Source of the DNA: Pseudomonas tritici
GTDB taxonomy: Bacteria > Pseudomonadota > Gammaproteobacteria > Pseudomonadales > Pseudomonadaceae
Length of the DNA stretch: 64,000 bases
Assembly (NCBI RefSeq): GCF_014268275.3
Contig: NZ_CP077084.1
Coordinates: 1,860,001-1,924,000, forward strand
Reading direction: 5' to 3'
Under the pieces are notes generated by a model that did not search any database, was not told where the DNA came from, and saw only the letters and a list, made by a program, of their open reading frames with translations. Shown piece after piece: positions 18,190-26,947 of the stretch (within the stretch, counting starts at the first letter, position 1; each line of letters opens with the position of its first letter). Made by a program: the position numbers and the translations under genes.

Positions 18190-18948
18190 ATGCGTTTTGC
18201 CGTTCTCGGCAGCGGTAGCCAAGGGAACGGCACGCTGGTCGCCCACGACGACACGTACGTGCTGGTGGATTGTGGTTTCTCGTTACGGGAAACCGAGCGA
18301 CGCCTGCTGCGCCTGGGGGTTCACCCCGCGCAGCTGAGCGCGATTCTGGTGACCCACGAACATGCCGACCATGTGCATGGCGTGGGTTTACTGTCTCGGC
18401 GCTACAATCTTCCGGTGTACCTCAGTCGCGGTACCTTGCGCGGGATGCGCAAACCCATTGAACCCGCGGGTTTCCTGGCCGGTGGCGAGCAACTGCAAAT
18501 CGGTGCCCTGAGCATTGATGTGATTGCCGTGGCGCACGACGCCCAGGAACCGACGCAGTATGTGTTCAGCGATGGTGAGCGGCGCTTCGGCGTGCTCACC
18601 GACCTGGGTTCCTACTGCGCCAAGGTGCTGGACGGTTACCGGAACCTCGATGCGTTGATGATCGAGTCCAACCACTGCAGAGACCTGCTGGCTCGCGGTC
18701 ACTACCCCTACTTTCTCAAACAGCGGGTGGGCGGCGAACTGGGACATTTGAACAACCACCAGGCCGCGTACCTGGTGTATGAGTTGGGCTGGCAAGACCT
18801 GCAACACTTGGTCCTGGCCCACTTGAGCAGCAAGAACAACCTGCCGACGCTTGCCCGGCAATGTTTTGTCGACACCCTTGGGTGCGACCCGGACTGGCTG
18901 CAACTGGCCGATCAAGATTCAGGGCTCGACTGGCGCCACATCGCCTAG
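18190..18948 (+). CDS. metallo-beta-lactamase-fold hydrolase (YycJ/PhnP-like)
   Basis: A 252-residue cytoplasmic MBL-fold protein. The N-terminus MRFAVLGSGSQGN and the metal motif HEHADH at residues 56-61 are intact; further ligands are expected in IAVAHDAQEP and LMIESNH. The family includes phosphodiesterases and nucleases of YycJ type, and the substrate here is unknown. It lies between bamC (4-bp gap) and purC, its usual place in Pseudomonas. Confidence 0.85.
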   Translation: MRFAVLGSGSQGNGTLVAHDDTYVLVDCGFSLRETERRLLRLGVHPAQLSAILVTHEHADHVHGVGLLSRRYNLPVYLSRGTLRGMRKPIEPAGFLAGGEQLQIGALSIDVIAVAHDAQEPTQYVFSDGERRFGVLTDLGSYCAKVLDGYRNLDALMIESNHCRDLLARGHYPYFLKQRVGGELGHLNNHQAAYLVYELGWQDLQHLVLAHLSSKNNLPTLARQCFVDTLGCDPDWLQLADQDSGLDWRHIA

Positions 18949-18975
18949 CCCACCTCACTCAAAGCGGAGCCCATC

Positions 18976-19689
18976 ATGGAAAAACGTGAAGAACTCTACC
19001 GCGGCAAAGCCAAGTCGGTGTACAAGACCGACGACGCCAACCGCCTGATCCTGCTGTTTCGCAACGACACCTCGGCGTTCGACGGCAAGCGCATCGAACA
19101 GCTTGATCGCAAAGGCATGGTGAACAACAAGTTCAACGCCTTCATCATGCAGAAACTCGAAGAGGCCGGCATTCCGACCCAATTCGACAAACTGCTGGGC
19201 GACAACGAGTGCCTGGTCAAGAAGCTCGACATGATCCCGGTCGAATGCGTCGTGCGTAACTACGCCGCCGGCAGCCTGGTCAAGCGCCTGGGCGTGGAAG
19301 AGGGCCTCAAGCTCAATCCATACACCTTCGAACTGTTCCTGAAGGACGACGCCAAGGGCGACCCGTTCATCAACGAATCCCACGTCGTGGCGTTCGGCTG
19401 GGGCACCGCTGAGCAACTGGCGCGCATGAAGGAGTTGTCCCTCAAGGTCAACGACGTGCTGAGCAAGCTGTTCGACGACGCCGGGCTGCTGCTGGTCGAC
19501 TTCAAGCTCGAATTCGGTGTGTTCCACGACGGCTCCATCGTCCTGGGCGACGAATTCAGCCCGGACGGCTGCCGCTTGTGGGACAAGGACACCAAGAAGA
19601 AGATGGACAAAGACCGCTTTCGCCAGGGCCTCGGTGACGTGATCGAAGCCTACGAAGAAGTCGCCAATCGTCTCGGCGTACCGCTTTAA
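18976..19689 (+). CDS. purC: SAICAR synthetase PurC
   Basis: A 237-residue phosphoribosylaminoimidazole-succinocarboxamide synthase of de novo purine synthesis. Signatures visible are YRGKAKSVY at about residues 7-15, [15 protein letters not shown] (about 84-98) and LVDFKLEFG followed by [12 protein letters not shown] near residues 190-200. The length is typical of the bacterial short form. The start is preceded by AAAGCGGAGCCC. Confidence 0.97.
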   Translation: MEKREELYRGKAKSVYKTDDANRLILLFRNDTSAFDGKRIEQLDRKGMVNNKFNAFIMQKLEEAGIPTQFDKLLGDNECLVKKLDMIPVECVVRNYAAGSLVKRLGVEEGLKLNPYTFELFLKDDAKGDPFINESHVVAFGWGTAEQLARMKELSLKVNDVLSKLFDDAGLLLVDFKLEFGVFHDGSIVLGDEFSPDGCRLWDKDTKKKMDKDRFRQGLGDVIEAYEEVANRLGVPL

Positions 19690-19734
19690 TTGACGCAAGC
19701 ATCTGATAGCACGGAAAAAAATCGCTTCGGCGCT

Positions 19735-19762
19735 TTGCTTTCCTGATTCACGCTGTTATGAT
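19735..19762 (+). promoter_or_regulatory. sigma-70 promoter of tRNA-Ser
   Basis: TTGCTT at 19735-19740 and TATGAT at 19757-19762, separated by 16 bp, end 10 bp before the tRNA. A GC-rich GCGCGCC discriminator follows the -10, as expected for a stringently controlled stable-RNA promoter. Confidence 0.7.
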
Positions 19763-19772
19763 GCGCGCCGTT

Positions 19773-19862
19773 GGAGAGATGCCAGAGTGGCCGAATGGGA
19801 CGGATTCGAAATCCGTTGTACCTTCACCGGTACCTAGGGTTCGAATCCCTATCTCTCCGCCA
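19773..19862 (+). tRNA. tRNA-Ser, anticodon CGA
   Basis: A 90-nt tRNA with encoded CCA. The acceptor stem is GGAGAGA/TCTCTCC and the anticodon arm ACGGA-TTCGAAA-TCCGT, giving anticodon CGA. A long class II variable arm (GTACCTTCACCGGTAC) and the T-arm GGGTTCGAATCCC follow. Confidence 0.97.
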
Positions 19863-19872
19863 TTATTCAGAA

Positions 19873-19907
19873 AGCCTCGTAAATCTATGATTTACGGGGC
19901 TTTTTTG
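19873..19907 (+). terminator. Rho-independent terminator after tRNA-Ser
   Basis: The stem AGCCTCGTAAATC pairs with GATTTACGGGGCT around a TAT loop, followed by TTTTTTG. It lies 11 bp after the tRNA CCA end. Confidence 0.9.
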
Positions 19908-20028
19908 TGTCTGAGTGTTTTTCGATTCTACTACTCAGTTCTACTAGTCAATCGCCGCCAAAATACATTGGCAATCGGTGGTTCACTGCCCACTGAATCG
20001 CCCCGGATTCTCTAGACACCTTGCAAGC

Positions 20029-20394
20029 TCAAATGCCTGAAACGTGACCTGTCAGGCCAATACGAAAGCCGGTCATCAAAAGGAACCGGGCATTCATACG
20101 CGTCAGGTGGATTATCTGATTGTCGACCTCTACGTTTAGACCGCTCACATGCGGATTTAGGTACGAATCGAGGTCGTCCATCATCGTGAGAAGCGGAGAG
20201 CCCGCCCCTAGGATCTCATCTAGGTTCTCTGTCCCAGCAGCAAGGTAAGCACGGAAGGAATCATCAACATTGTTTCTGAACATCCAATCCAACTCTTCTG
20301 TCTTGGAACCACACAGTTCGGATTGGTATTTTTGCGCTTCTGCCTCGATTCGTTCAATCGTCCAACCGTTCTCGAACCCTGCTGACGTTCCTAA
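20029..20394 (-). pseudogene. 5'-truncated reading frame of unknown function
   Basis: The frame is open from a stop codon at 20395-20397 to 20029, but it has no ATG or GTG near its 5' end. The first ATG (20281-20283) lies well inside, and a TTG at 20290-20292 has no good ribosome-binding site. The translated part is acidic and ordinary-looking, with FENGWTIERIEAEAQKYQ early and LDWMFRNNVDDSFRAYLAAG in the middle, so it is probably the C-terminal portion of a once longer protein. I do not recognise the family. It lies in the AT-rich patch behind tRNA-Ser. Confidence 0.45.
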
Positions 20395-20432
20395 CTAATC
20401 CCGGCAGTGACACATTGGTTACTTTGGACTGG

Positions 20433-21248
20433 TCAGACCGTCGAAAGAGCAATCGCTTTTTCTAAGACTGCCTGCAACATATGCTCCGGTGATTGTTCCT
20501 TGTTGAAGAAGCTCGTTGACAATTTCTCAGAGTCGTTTTCAGTCGATTGCCTGAGAAGGGCGAGCGGCCCCGATTGTCCTAACTGCTCTTGGTAAAGACT
20601 TTTTATACTGTCCCTAAAGCCATCAGGGTATGCCGCTTTCTCGACCCCTGGAAGATCATCGAAATAGTCCATGATGCCTTTGAAGATTTCACTGTTGTCA
20701 CCGCCGTTCGTTATAGTGGCGTACAACTTGGAAAAATATGTTTCATCCTGCTTACTAAGTTCCCCATAAGCGGCATATCGTTCTGCAACCGTATAGGTTC
20801 CTGAATCATCATAAACAATATTGCTTAGCCCGTTTCGGGCCATGCCTTCAAATGGGTTTGGAAGTTTTTCGGGGGGGCGCTTAGAAAGCCCAACTGCGTA
20901 ATCCAGTGACTGCTGACCTAACGCCAAACGGGCAGGGTTATCTGTTTTGGGAAGTAGATCCTCATTATTAAGATTTCCGCCAGCAATCCGCTGCCCGAAA
21001 TTGTACATATCGCTCTGACCTTTTGCATATTGTCCTTTTAAATCCCTATTGGACATAGAGGCTTGTTTATCATCAGCGCTACTTAATGCGTACAGTGCCC
21101 GTGCGGAATCGGAGATTGTGACGGTCTCCGTCGTCTTGATTGCGGCATTCCCTGAAGGCAAATTTACAGGGTTGGACGAAGGAAGCTTCTCTTGTGTAGA
21201 AACCTTTGCCTGTGTACTTGCTTGATACGATTTAATCGAAAAATCCAT
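20433..21248 (-). CDS. unrecognised 271-residue protein in AT-rich patch
   Basis: I do not recognise this protein. The start at 21248 has TGGAGTATCACC upstream, a good ribosome-binding site. The N-terminal 45 residues are Ser/Thr/Lys-rich and look disordered. They are followed by TVTISDSARALYALS, a short pattern often seen after such leaders in secreted or surface-associated proteobacterial proteins. The rest is acidic and helical, with no TM segment and no signal peptide. Base composition is clearly lower in GC than the flanking genes, which suggests horizontal origin. It lies 35 bp downstream of a small exported-peptide gene on the same strand. Confidence 0.6.
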   Translation of the reverse strand: MDFSIKSYQASTQAKVSTQEKLPSSNPVNLPSGNAAIKTTETVTISDSARALYALSSADDKQASMSNRDLKGQYAKGQSDMYNFGQRIAGGNLNNEDLLPKTDNPARLALGQQSLDYAVGLSKRPPEKLPNPFEGMARNGLSNIVYDDSGTYTVAERYAAYGELSKQDETYFSKLYATITNGGDNSEIFKGIMDYFDDLPGVEKAAYPDGFRDSIKSLYQEQLGQSGPLALLRQSTENDSEKLSTSFFNKEQSPEHMLQAVLEKAIALSTV

Positions 21249-21282
21249 GGTGATACTCCAGATGCTGAAGATAGCTCGAGCG

Positions 21283-21432
21283 CTATCTACTCCCTGAAAA
21301 GTACTCGAAAGTGTACGCGGCTGGACCGGTCGTAGAGTTCTTCACCTTCACGGTGACGATTGTGCCAGCTTGGGCAGATGCAATCATAGAGGCGAGTAGA
21401 GTGGCTGCCCCGAACAGTTTAGCGAATCTCAT
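21283..21432 (-). CDS. small exported protein, 49 residues
   Basis: The ATG at 21430-21432 has AAAGGGAT upstream. Residues 1-22 (MRFAKLFGAATLLASMIASA, then QA) form a textbook signal peptide, leaving a mature peptide of about 27 residues, starting GTIVTVKVKNSTTGPAAY, with no cysteine. The same frame is open for a further 162 bp upstream, but that part is lysine-rich and unlike a leader. The short mature part could be the N-terminus of a truncated larger protein or a real small secreted protein. The function is unknown. Confidence 0.55.
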   Translation of the reverse strand: MRFAKLFGAATLLASMIASAQAGTIVTVKVKNSTTGPAAYTFEYFSGSR

Positions 21433-21890
21433 AAATATCCCTTTATTTTGATAATCACTATAACGCTTGTCCTTCCGCGTTTCGGTAAGCACCTTAACTA
21501 CACGTACCTTTTTGATGAAGAAGGATAGTAGCTTTAGGTCATATATCCATGACGCGAAAGCATTTTTCCTCTTCTTGTATAGAAAAGACAGCAAGACTCA
21601 ACCTCTATAGCGGCAGGTAACCAAAATTCTTTAAGCCAAGGGTTATTTCCAACTTAAACCCAAGCCAATTCGCGGCAGTTCTCTACACCTCCAGCCAACC
21701 CTTCGAACGAACCGAGCGCCTTCGTACGGCGTCGTCGCGTCCGGAATTCGCGCGTCCGCTCGTCAGCGCATCAGCCCAGCTTTTTCGCATTCACAAAAAA
21801 TAGGTTGAATAGTCACAGAAAATGTTATTTAAATAACAAAAATAATAACGCTGTGGTGCCTGCCACATCGTGCACAAGGTAAAGATATCC
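21433..21890. other. intergenic region before deoK
   Basis: 458 bp. The left half (21433-21790) is the leader of the small exported gene plus sequence in which I see no gene. The last 100 bp is very AT-rich and carries the candidate deoK promoter and operator listed separately. Confidence 0.5.
21805..21838 (+). promoter_or_regulatory. deoK promoter with perfect 16-bp palindromic operator
   Basis: TGTTATTTAAATAACA at 21823-21838 is a perfect palindrome. A plausible -35 (TTGAAT, 21805-21810) and a -10-like TTTAAA (21828-21833, 17-bp spacer) would place the palindrome across the -10. That suits a repressor site for the DeoR-type protein encoded at 25301-26065. A half-site-like TAATAAC follows at 21843-21849. 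Confidence 0.6.
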
Positions 21891-22811
21891 ATGAATAAGA
21901 TCGCGGTCATCGGTAGCAACATGGTGGATTTGGTCACCTATATCGACCGAATGCCCCGGCAGGGCGAGACCCTTGAGGCTCCGGGCTTTGCCATGGGGTG
22001 CGGCGGCAAGGGGGCGAACCAGGCAGTGGCGGCGGCCAAGCTTGGCAGCGAAGTGTTGATGCTGACCAAGTTGGGCGATGACATGTTTGCCGATAACACC
22101 CTGGCCAATTTTCAACGCCATGCCATCGACTCGCGCTACGTCACGCGGGTGCCGGGGGTGTCCAGCGGCGTGGCGCCAATCTTTGTGCAGAGCGATTCCC
22201 ACAACAGCATCCTGATCGTCAAAGGCGCCAACGCGCATTTGAAGCCGGCTGATATCGACGCCGCGGACGCGGCTTTACGCGAATGCAGCCTGATCGTCCT
22301 GCAGTTGGAAATCGACTTGGCAACCGTCTACTACGCCATCGAGTTTGCCAAACGCCACGGCATTCCGGTGTTGCTCAATCCGGCCCCTGCGGTCGCTGGT
22401 TTGAGCCGCGAGCATCTGGCGCAGCTGGATTTTTTCATTCCCAATGAAAGCGAACTGTCACTGATCACCGGCAAGTCGGTCGAGGGGCCTGAGAGTGCGT
22501 TGCTCGCCGCGCGGGTGTTGGTCGCCCAGGGTATTCGCCACGTGATCGTCACCCTCGGCGAGCAAGGCGCGCTGTATGTGGGCGAGGAGGGTGAGTTTCA
22601 TGTGCCTGGGCGCGAGGTCGAGGCCCGGGACACCACCGGCGCCGGTGATGCCTTTATCGGTTGCTTCGCCCATTACTGGACCCAGCAGGGCGATATGCGT
22701 GCGGCCATGACCCGGGCGGTGGCGTATTCCGCCTGTTCGGTCACCGGCCTCGGCACCCAGAGCTCCTACCCCGATGCTGCCCGGTTCGCCGAGTTTTTTG
22801 ACCCGTCCTGA
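21891..22811 (+). CDS. deoK: PfkB-family sugar kinase, probable deoxyribokinase
   Basis: A 306-residue ribokinase-family enzyme. The N-terminal sugar-binding glycine pair GCGGKGANQAVAAAKLG is at about residues 36-52. The C-terminal catalytic motif DTTGAGDAF carries the base D253. Alone it would be called ribokinase. Placed before a FucP-type permease, a DeoX homologue, a DeoR regulator and deoC, it is best read as the kinase making 2-deoxyribose 5-phosphate. The ATG at 21891 is chosen with CAAGGTAAAG upstream. Confidence 0.8.
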   Translation: MNKIAVIGSNMVDLVTYIDRMPRQGETLEAPGFAMGCGGKGANQAVAAAKLGSEVLMLTKLGDDMFADNTLANFQRHAIDSRYVTRVPGVSSGVAPIFVQSDSHNSILIVKGANAHLKPADIDAADAALRECSLIVLQLEIDLATVYYAIEFAKRHGIPVLLNPAPAVAGLSREHLAQLDFFIPNESELSLITGKSVEGPESALLAARVLVAQGIRHVIVTLGEQGALYVGEEGEFHVPGREVEARDTTGAGDAFIGCFAHYWTQQGDMRAAMTRAVAYSACSVTGLGTQSSYPDAARFAEFFDPS

Positions 22812-22878
22812 GTCGTCTATCACCGATGTCGGCCATCCCTGTATGGCTGACGCGCCGTATACCCCACGGAGAATAACA

Positions 22879-24210
22879 ATGACAAAAGTCCCGCTCCAAC
22901 AAACTGCCGATGGTTTTTACCTGAATCGCACGCCCTGGTTCGCGTTTTTGCTGCTGTGCAGTATTTTCGCCCTGTGGGCGGCGGCGGCCAGCATGAATGA
23001 CGTGCTGATCGCGCATTTCAAGAAGGCCTTTTTGCTCAGCGATTTCCAAACCGCATTTGTGCAGTCGGCGTTTTACCTGGGCTACTTTTTCGTCGCGATT
23101 CCGGCGGCCTTGGTGGTCCGTCGCTTCGGCTATAAAAGCACGATACTCGTGGGTTTGATGCTCTACATGGCAGGCTGCGCGCTGTTCTTTCCTGCGGCAT
23201 CCAGCGCCACCTACGGCATGTTCCTGATGGCGCTGTTTGTGATCGCGTGCGGGCTTTCGTTTCTCGAAACCGCCTGCAACACCTACTCGACCTTGATGGG
23301 CCCGCGGGAGACCGGCACCCGCCGCCTGAACATCTCGCAGACCTTCCACCCGTTCGGCGCCATGGCCGGCGTGTATGTCGGCAGCTTCGTGATGTTCAAG
23401 GACACCGACGCCACCCACGAACAACTGACCCAAATGAGCGCCTCTGAGGCGGCTATCCAACAGTTGGAAATGATCCAGTCGACCCTGCTGCCGTACAAAT
23501 GGATGATCGCGGTGCTGGTGCTGATGTTTATCCTCATTGCCATCACCCGCTTCCCCGCGTGCCGGGGCAACGTCAAGGCTGAGGTGAAAAAGCCCAGCCT
23601 TGGCCAGAGCCTGGCGCGCCTGTCGCGTAATCCGCGCTTTACCTTCGGCGTGCTGGCGCAGTTTCTGTATGTGGGGGCCCAGGTCGGTGTTTGGAGCTTC
23701 ACCATTCGCCTGGCGATGCAGATGGGCGGGATGAACGAGCGCAGCGCGTCATGGTTCCTGCTGACGACCTTTGCCGCTTATTTCGTCGGCAAGATGATCG
23801 CCAATCTGTTGATGCGCAAGCTGCACCCTGCCAAGGTCCTGGCCATCTACGGCGTGCTGACCATTGCCTTGCTCGCCTACACCATCCTGGTACCGAATAT
23901 CAGCGCGGTGTACGCAGCGGTCGCGGTGAGCATTTTCCTCGGGCCGTGCTGGCCGACCATTTATGGCCTGACGATTGAAGGGCTGGGCGAAGACACCAGT
24001 GTCGGCGGTTCTCTGCTGGTGATGAGCATCGTCGGCGGCGGGGTGATTCCAGTGTTCCAAGGCCTGCTGTCAGATGCCACTCACGGCAATATGCAGCTGG
24101 CGTACAGCGTGCCCCTGCTGTGTTTTGTGGTGATTGTGGCCTACGCCTATTCCTGCATGCGTCACAGCCGTGCCGCGCAGCCTGGGGCTGACGCTGTGGT
24201 GGCCTCATGA
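22879..24210 (+). CDS. deoP: FucP-family sugar:H+ symporter, probable deoxyribose permease
   Basis: A 443-residue MFS protein with 12 predicted TM helices, of the fucose/glucose permease type. Family features include SMNDVLIAHFKKAF in the first loop, QSAFYLGYFFVAIPAALVVRR at about TM2, and LETACNTYSTLMGP near residue 135. The ATG at 22879 follows CGGAGAATAACA. Its stop overlaps the next gene (ATGA), so uptake and DeoX are translationally coupled. Salmonella deoKPX has the same gene order. Confidence 0.82.
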   Translation: MTKVPLQQTADGFYLNRTPWFAFLLLCSIFALWAAAASMNDVLIAHFKKAFLLSDFQTAFVQSAFYLGYFFVAIPAALVVRRFGYKSTILVGLMLYMAGCALFFPAASSATYGMFLMALFVIACGLSFLETACNTYSTLMGPRETGTRRLNISQTFHPFGAMAGVYVGSFVMFKDTDATHEQLTQMSASEAAIQQLEMIQSTLLPYKWMIAVLVLMFILIAITRFPACRGNVKAEVKKPSLGQSLARLSRNPRFTFGVLAQFLYVGAQVGVWSFTIRLAMQMGGMNERSASWFLLTTFAAYFVGKMIANLLMRKLHPAKVLAIYGVLTIALLAYTILVPNISAVYAAVAVSIFLGPCWPTIYGLTIEGLGEDTSVGGSLLVMSIVGGGVIPVFQGLLSDATHGNMQLAYSVPLLCFVVIVAYAYSCMRHSRAAQPGADAVVAS

Positions 24211-25280
24211 AAACCTTCACGCTGGCCTTGTCTCCCGAGCAGTTCAGCGGCGTCGAAAAGACCCTGCTGCAATCGGACGATTTTCGCGTGCTGGCCTGGA
24301 CCTACCCCAGTGGGGTCAAGGCGCTGGCGTTGGAAAATGCCCGCGGCCGCGTGGTGGCCTTGCCTTACCAGGGGCAGATGATCTGGTCCGCGACCTTCGA
24401 CGGTTGCGAGCTGACGATGCGCAACATGTTTCGCCAGCCCAAGCCCAGTTCGACGGTGATCGGCACCTACGGCTGTTTTATGTTCCACGCCGGGCTGCTG
24501 CGCAACGGTTGCCCGGCCCCGGCCGACGACCACCCGCTGCACGGCGAAATGCCCTGCGCGCCGATGGACGCCGCCTGGCTGGAAGTGGGGGAAGACGCCG
24601 CTGGCCTGTATCTGCGCCTGGGTGGGGACTACGAGTATGTGCAGGGGTTTGGTGACCACTATCGGGCCACACCCACGCTGACCCTGCGTGTCGGCTCGGG
24701 GGTATTTGATATCGGCATGGCGGTCACCAATCTTGCGGGCAAGGCCATGGAGCTGATGTATATGGCCCACATGAACTACGCCTACATTCCCGGCGCCAGC
24801 CTGGTCGAGCCCTTGGCCGGCGCCCGGGTCCGGGTTCGCAGCAGCGTGCCGGCCCACGTCAAGCCAACTCCCGAGTGGTCGGCCTATATGGCTGAGTTGG
24901 GCCAGGACCCCTCGCGCTTGAGCACCCTGGACAGCCCCGCGCTGCATGATCCGGAAATCGTCTGTTTCTTCGAAGAGGTGCCCGCCGATGCTGCAGGCCA
25001 TGCGCATTTTCTACTGGACCATCTCGAAGGTTCGGCGTTTTACACCCGCTATCGGCCCGATCAGTTCTCCCATGCCACCCGCTGGATCCTGCATAACGCC
25101 GACCAAGGTGTCGCCGCATTCGTCTTGCCTTCTACCTGCGAACCCGAGGGCTACCTGGCGGAAAAAGCCAAAGGCAATGTGCGCTCGTTGGCCGGCGGGC
25201 AACGTGCACTGTTCAGCGTGAGCACCGGTTATTTGTCGGCCGAAGAGCGTTGCCGCCTACGGGATGAGTTGGGCGGCTGA
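24207..25280 (+). CDS. deoX: DeoX-like aldose-epimerase-fold protein (DUF4432 family)
   Basis: A 357-residue protein of the DUF4432/galactose-mutarotase-like family, as found third in deoKPX operons. It has the expected beta-rich pattern with RGRVVALPYQGQMIWSATFD near residues 48-67, YGCFMFHAGLLRNGCP (about 90-105) and MAHMNYAYIPGA (about 187-198). It may interconvert deoxyribose anomers or act as an accessory to growth on deoxyribose; its reaction is not established. It overlaps deoP by 4 bp. Confidence 0.75.
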   Translation: MKTFTLALSPEQFSGVEKTLLQSDDFRVLAWTYPSGVKALALENARGRVVALPYQGQMIWSATFDGCELTMRNMFRQPKPSSTVIGTYGCFMFHAGLLRNGCPAPADDHPLHGEMPCAPMDAAWLEVGEDAAGLYLRLGGDYEYVQGFGDHYRATPTLTLRVGSGVFDIGMAVTNLAGKAMELMYMAHMNYAYIPGASLVEPLAGARVRVRSSVPAHVKPTPEWSAYMAELGQDPSRLSTLDSPALHDPEIVCFFEEVPADAAGHAHFLLDHLEGSAFYTRYRPDQFSHATRWILHNADQGVAAFVLPSTCEPEGYLAEKAKGNVRSLAGGQRALFSVSTGYLSAEERCRLRDELGG

Positions 25281-25300
25281 TGAGGCGTGGCGAGGGAGGT

Positions 25301-26065
25301 TCACACCACCCATTGCGCGCCGTATTGCGTGATCAGCTCACGGTAAGGTTTGGGCAGCTTCTTATCGGAGACCACCACGTTGAATTGTTCCAGGGTGGCA
25401 AAATGCGCGGTGCGCACGACGTCGAACTTGCTGTGGTCGGCCAGCAGCATGCGGTGCTGGGCCTGGCGCAAGACCTTCTGTTTGACCGCCACTTCATTGA
25501 AGTTGAAGCAGGTCACGCCGAAGGTTTCGCTGACGCCTGCGGCCGAGATGAATGCCCAGGTCAAGCGCACGTTGTCGAGGATGCTGCTCTCGTCGGCATG
25601 GTCGAACACCTGGTTCTTGCGATGGAAGGTGCCGCCACACAGGACGATCGTGCAGTTGGGTTTTTGCTGCAGTTTGAGCAACACGTTGAGCGAGTTGCAG
25701 ACCGCGGTGAACTCCAGTTCATCGGGGATGAAATCAATCACAAAGGGCACCGTGGTACCGCAGTCGAAGAAGACCGTGTCGCCGCGCTTGATAACCGCGG
25801 CCGCGAGCTTGCCGATGCGGCGTTTCTCTTCCACATGCCGAGTGCCTTGCTCCGTGACTTTGTAGTCGGGCGCACCTTCTGGGTCGAATGCGAGCGTGAT
25901 ATGCCCGCCAAGTAGATGGAACTTGTCCGGGTAGCGGTTGAGATCCCGGCGCAGGGTCATTTCCGAGACTTCCAGCAACGCGGCCATCTCCCGCAGATGG
26001 ATCGCCTTTTGGTCCTGCAGGGCTTGCTGGATCAGTTTGATGCGTTCTGATTGTTTGCTTTCCAC
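25301..26065 (-). CDS. DeoR-family transcriptional repressor of the deo cluster
   Basis: A 254-residue DeoR-type regulator. The N-terminal helix-turn-helix ([22 protein letters not shown], about residues 19-40) is followed by a sugar-phosphate-sensing domain with [14 protein letters not shown] near residues 94-107. It faces deoX and is divergent from deoC, so it sits between the two halves of the deoxyribose regulon, like DeoQ/DeoR in enterobacteria. Deoxyribose 5-phosphate is the expected effector by analogy. Confidence 0.85.
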   Translation of the reverse strand: MESKQSERIKLIQQALQDQKAIHLREMAALLEVSEMTLRRDLNRYPDKFHLLGGHITLAFDPEGAPDYKVTEQGTRHVEEKRRIGKLAAAVIKRGDTVFFDCGTTVPFVIDFIPDELEFTAVCNSLNVLLKLQQKPNCTIVLCGGTFHRKNQVFDHADESSILDNVRLTWAFISAAGVSETFGVTCFNFNEVAVKQKVLRQAQHRMLLADHSKFDVVRTAHFATLEQFNVVVSDKKLPKPYRELITQYGAQWVV

Positions 26066-26087
26066 AGGTATTCCGATCGGCCAGTTA

Positions 26088-26124
26088 TGTTGTAATTACA
26101 TCATTTATTGGTATTATATTAACA
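26088..26124. promoter_or_regulatory. candidate DeoR operator(s) in the deoR-deoC intergenic region
   Basis: TGTTGTAATTACATCA at 26088-26103 has a perfect 10-bp core palindrome (TGTAATTACA) and shares the TGTT half with the deoK palindrome. A second AT-rich site ending ATTAACA follows at about 26113-26124. The placement suits shared control of the regulator gene and deoC. Confidence 0.5.
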
Positions 26125-26186
26125 TCTGTTGGGCGCGCTTTCTAATACGTTACGTCCATCGTGCTCCTTCATCAGGAACGGATTTC

Positions 26187-26870
26187 ATGACCTCAATCAC
26201 ACCCGCAGCACTTGCACAATTTATCGATCACACCTTACTGGCGCCCGACGCGACGCGGGAGCAAATCGCAGAGTTATGCAAAGAAGCGCAGGAATATGGG
26301 TTCTATTCCGTGTGCGTGAACTCGGGCCAGGTGCCTTTTGCCGCTCAATTGCTTGCAGGGCAGAAGGTCAAAGTCTGCGCAGTGATCGGGTTCCCACTGG
26401 GTGCGGGGCTGAGCGAGAGTAAAGCCTTCGAAGCCCAACAGGCAATCGCCGTGGGCGCGGGAGAGATCGACATGGTGCTCAATATCGGCGCCCTGCGCGA
26501 AGGGCGGCTGGATACAGTGCGCGACGATATCGCCGCAGTGCATCAAGCCTGTGGCGCGGTGCCGCTGAAAGTGATTCTCGAAACCTGCCTGTTGGACGAG
26601 GCGCAAAAGATCCGGGCCTGCGAAATCTGCCGTGAACTGGGCGTGGCTTTCGTCAAGACTTCGACGGGCTTCAGCCGCAGTGGTGCCACCGCGGAAGACA
26701 TCGCTCTGATGCGCCGCGTCGTCGGCCCGCAGATGGGGGTCAAGGCGTCGGGTGGGGTGCGCGACTATGCGACTGCAGTGCGAATGATCGAAGCCGGCGC
26801 TACCCGCCTGGGCACAAGCTCGGGGGTGAGCATTGTCAGTGGCAAGCTGGAGGATGCGGCGGGGTACTGA
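26187..26870 (+). CDS. deoC: deoxyribose-phosphate aldolase DeoC
   Basis: A 227-residue class I aldolase that cleaves 2-deoxyribose 5-phosphate into glyceraldehyde 3-phosphate and acetaldehyde. The Schiff-base lysine K157 ([10 protein letters not shown]) and the second active-site lysine K186 (GVKASGGVR) are present, as is EIDMVLNIG near residue 93. The ATG at 26187 follows AGGAACGG; the frame is open well upstream, but that part is a shadow of deoR. It completes the kinase-permease-aldolase route with the genes to the left. Confidence 0.95.
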   Translation: MTSITPAALAQFIDHTLLAPDATREQIAELCKEAQEYGFYSVCVNSGQVPFAAQLLAGQKVKVCAVIGFPLGAGLSESKAFEAQQAIAVGAGEIDMVLNIGALREGRLDTVRDDIAAVHQACGAVPLKVILETCLLDEAQKIRACEICRELGVAFVKTSTGFSRSGATAEDIALMRRVVGPQMGVKASGGVRDYATAVRMIEAGATRLGTSSGVSIVSGKLEDAAGY

Positions 26871-26893
26871 ATTCGCTTTGTACCCGGCCATTG

Positions 26894-26930
26894 AAAAAGC
26901 CTGCTGAACTCAAGGCTCAGCAGGCTTTTT
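26894..26930. terminator. bidirectional terminator between deoC and the MFS gene
   Basis: AAAAAGCCTGCTGA at 26894-26907 pairs perfectly with TCAGCAGGCTTTTT at 26917-26930, with a 9-nt loop. A and T tracts on both sides suit both converging genes. Confidence 0.9.
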
Positions 26931-26947
26931 AGTGGGTACTGGTCTGA

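Noticed and set aside
19773..21800. integrated prophage or complete genomic island at tRNA-Ser
   Set aside because: No integrase, no phage structural genes and no repeat of the tRNA 3' end were found. I only claim an AT-rich patch, possibly a remnant.
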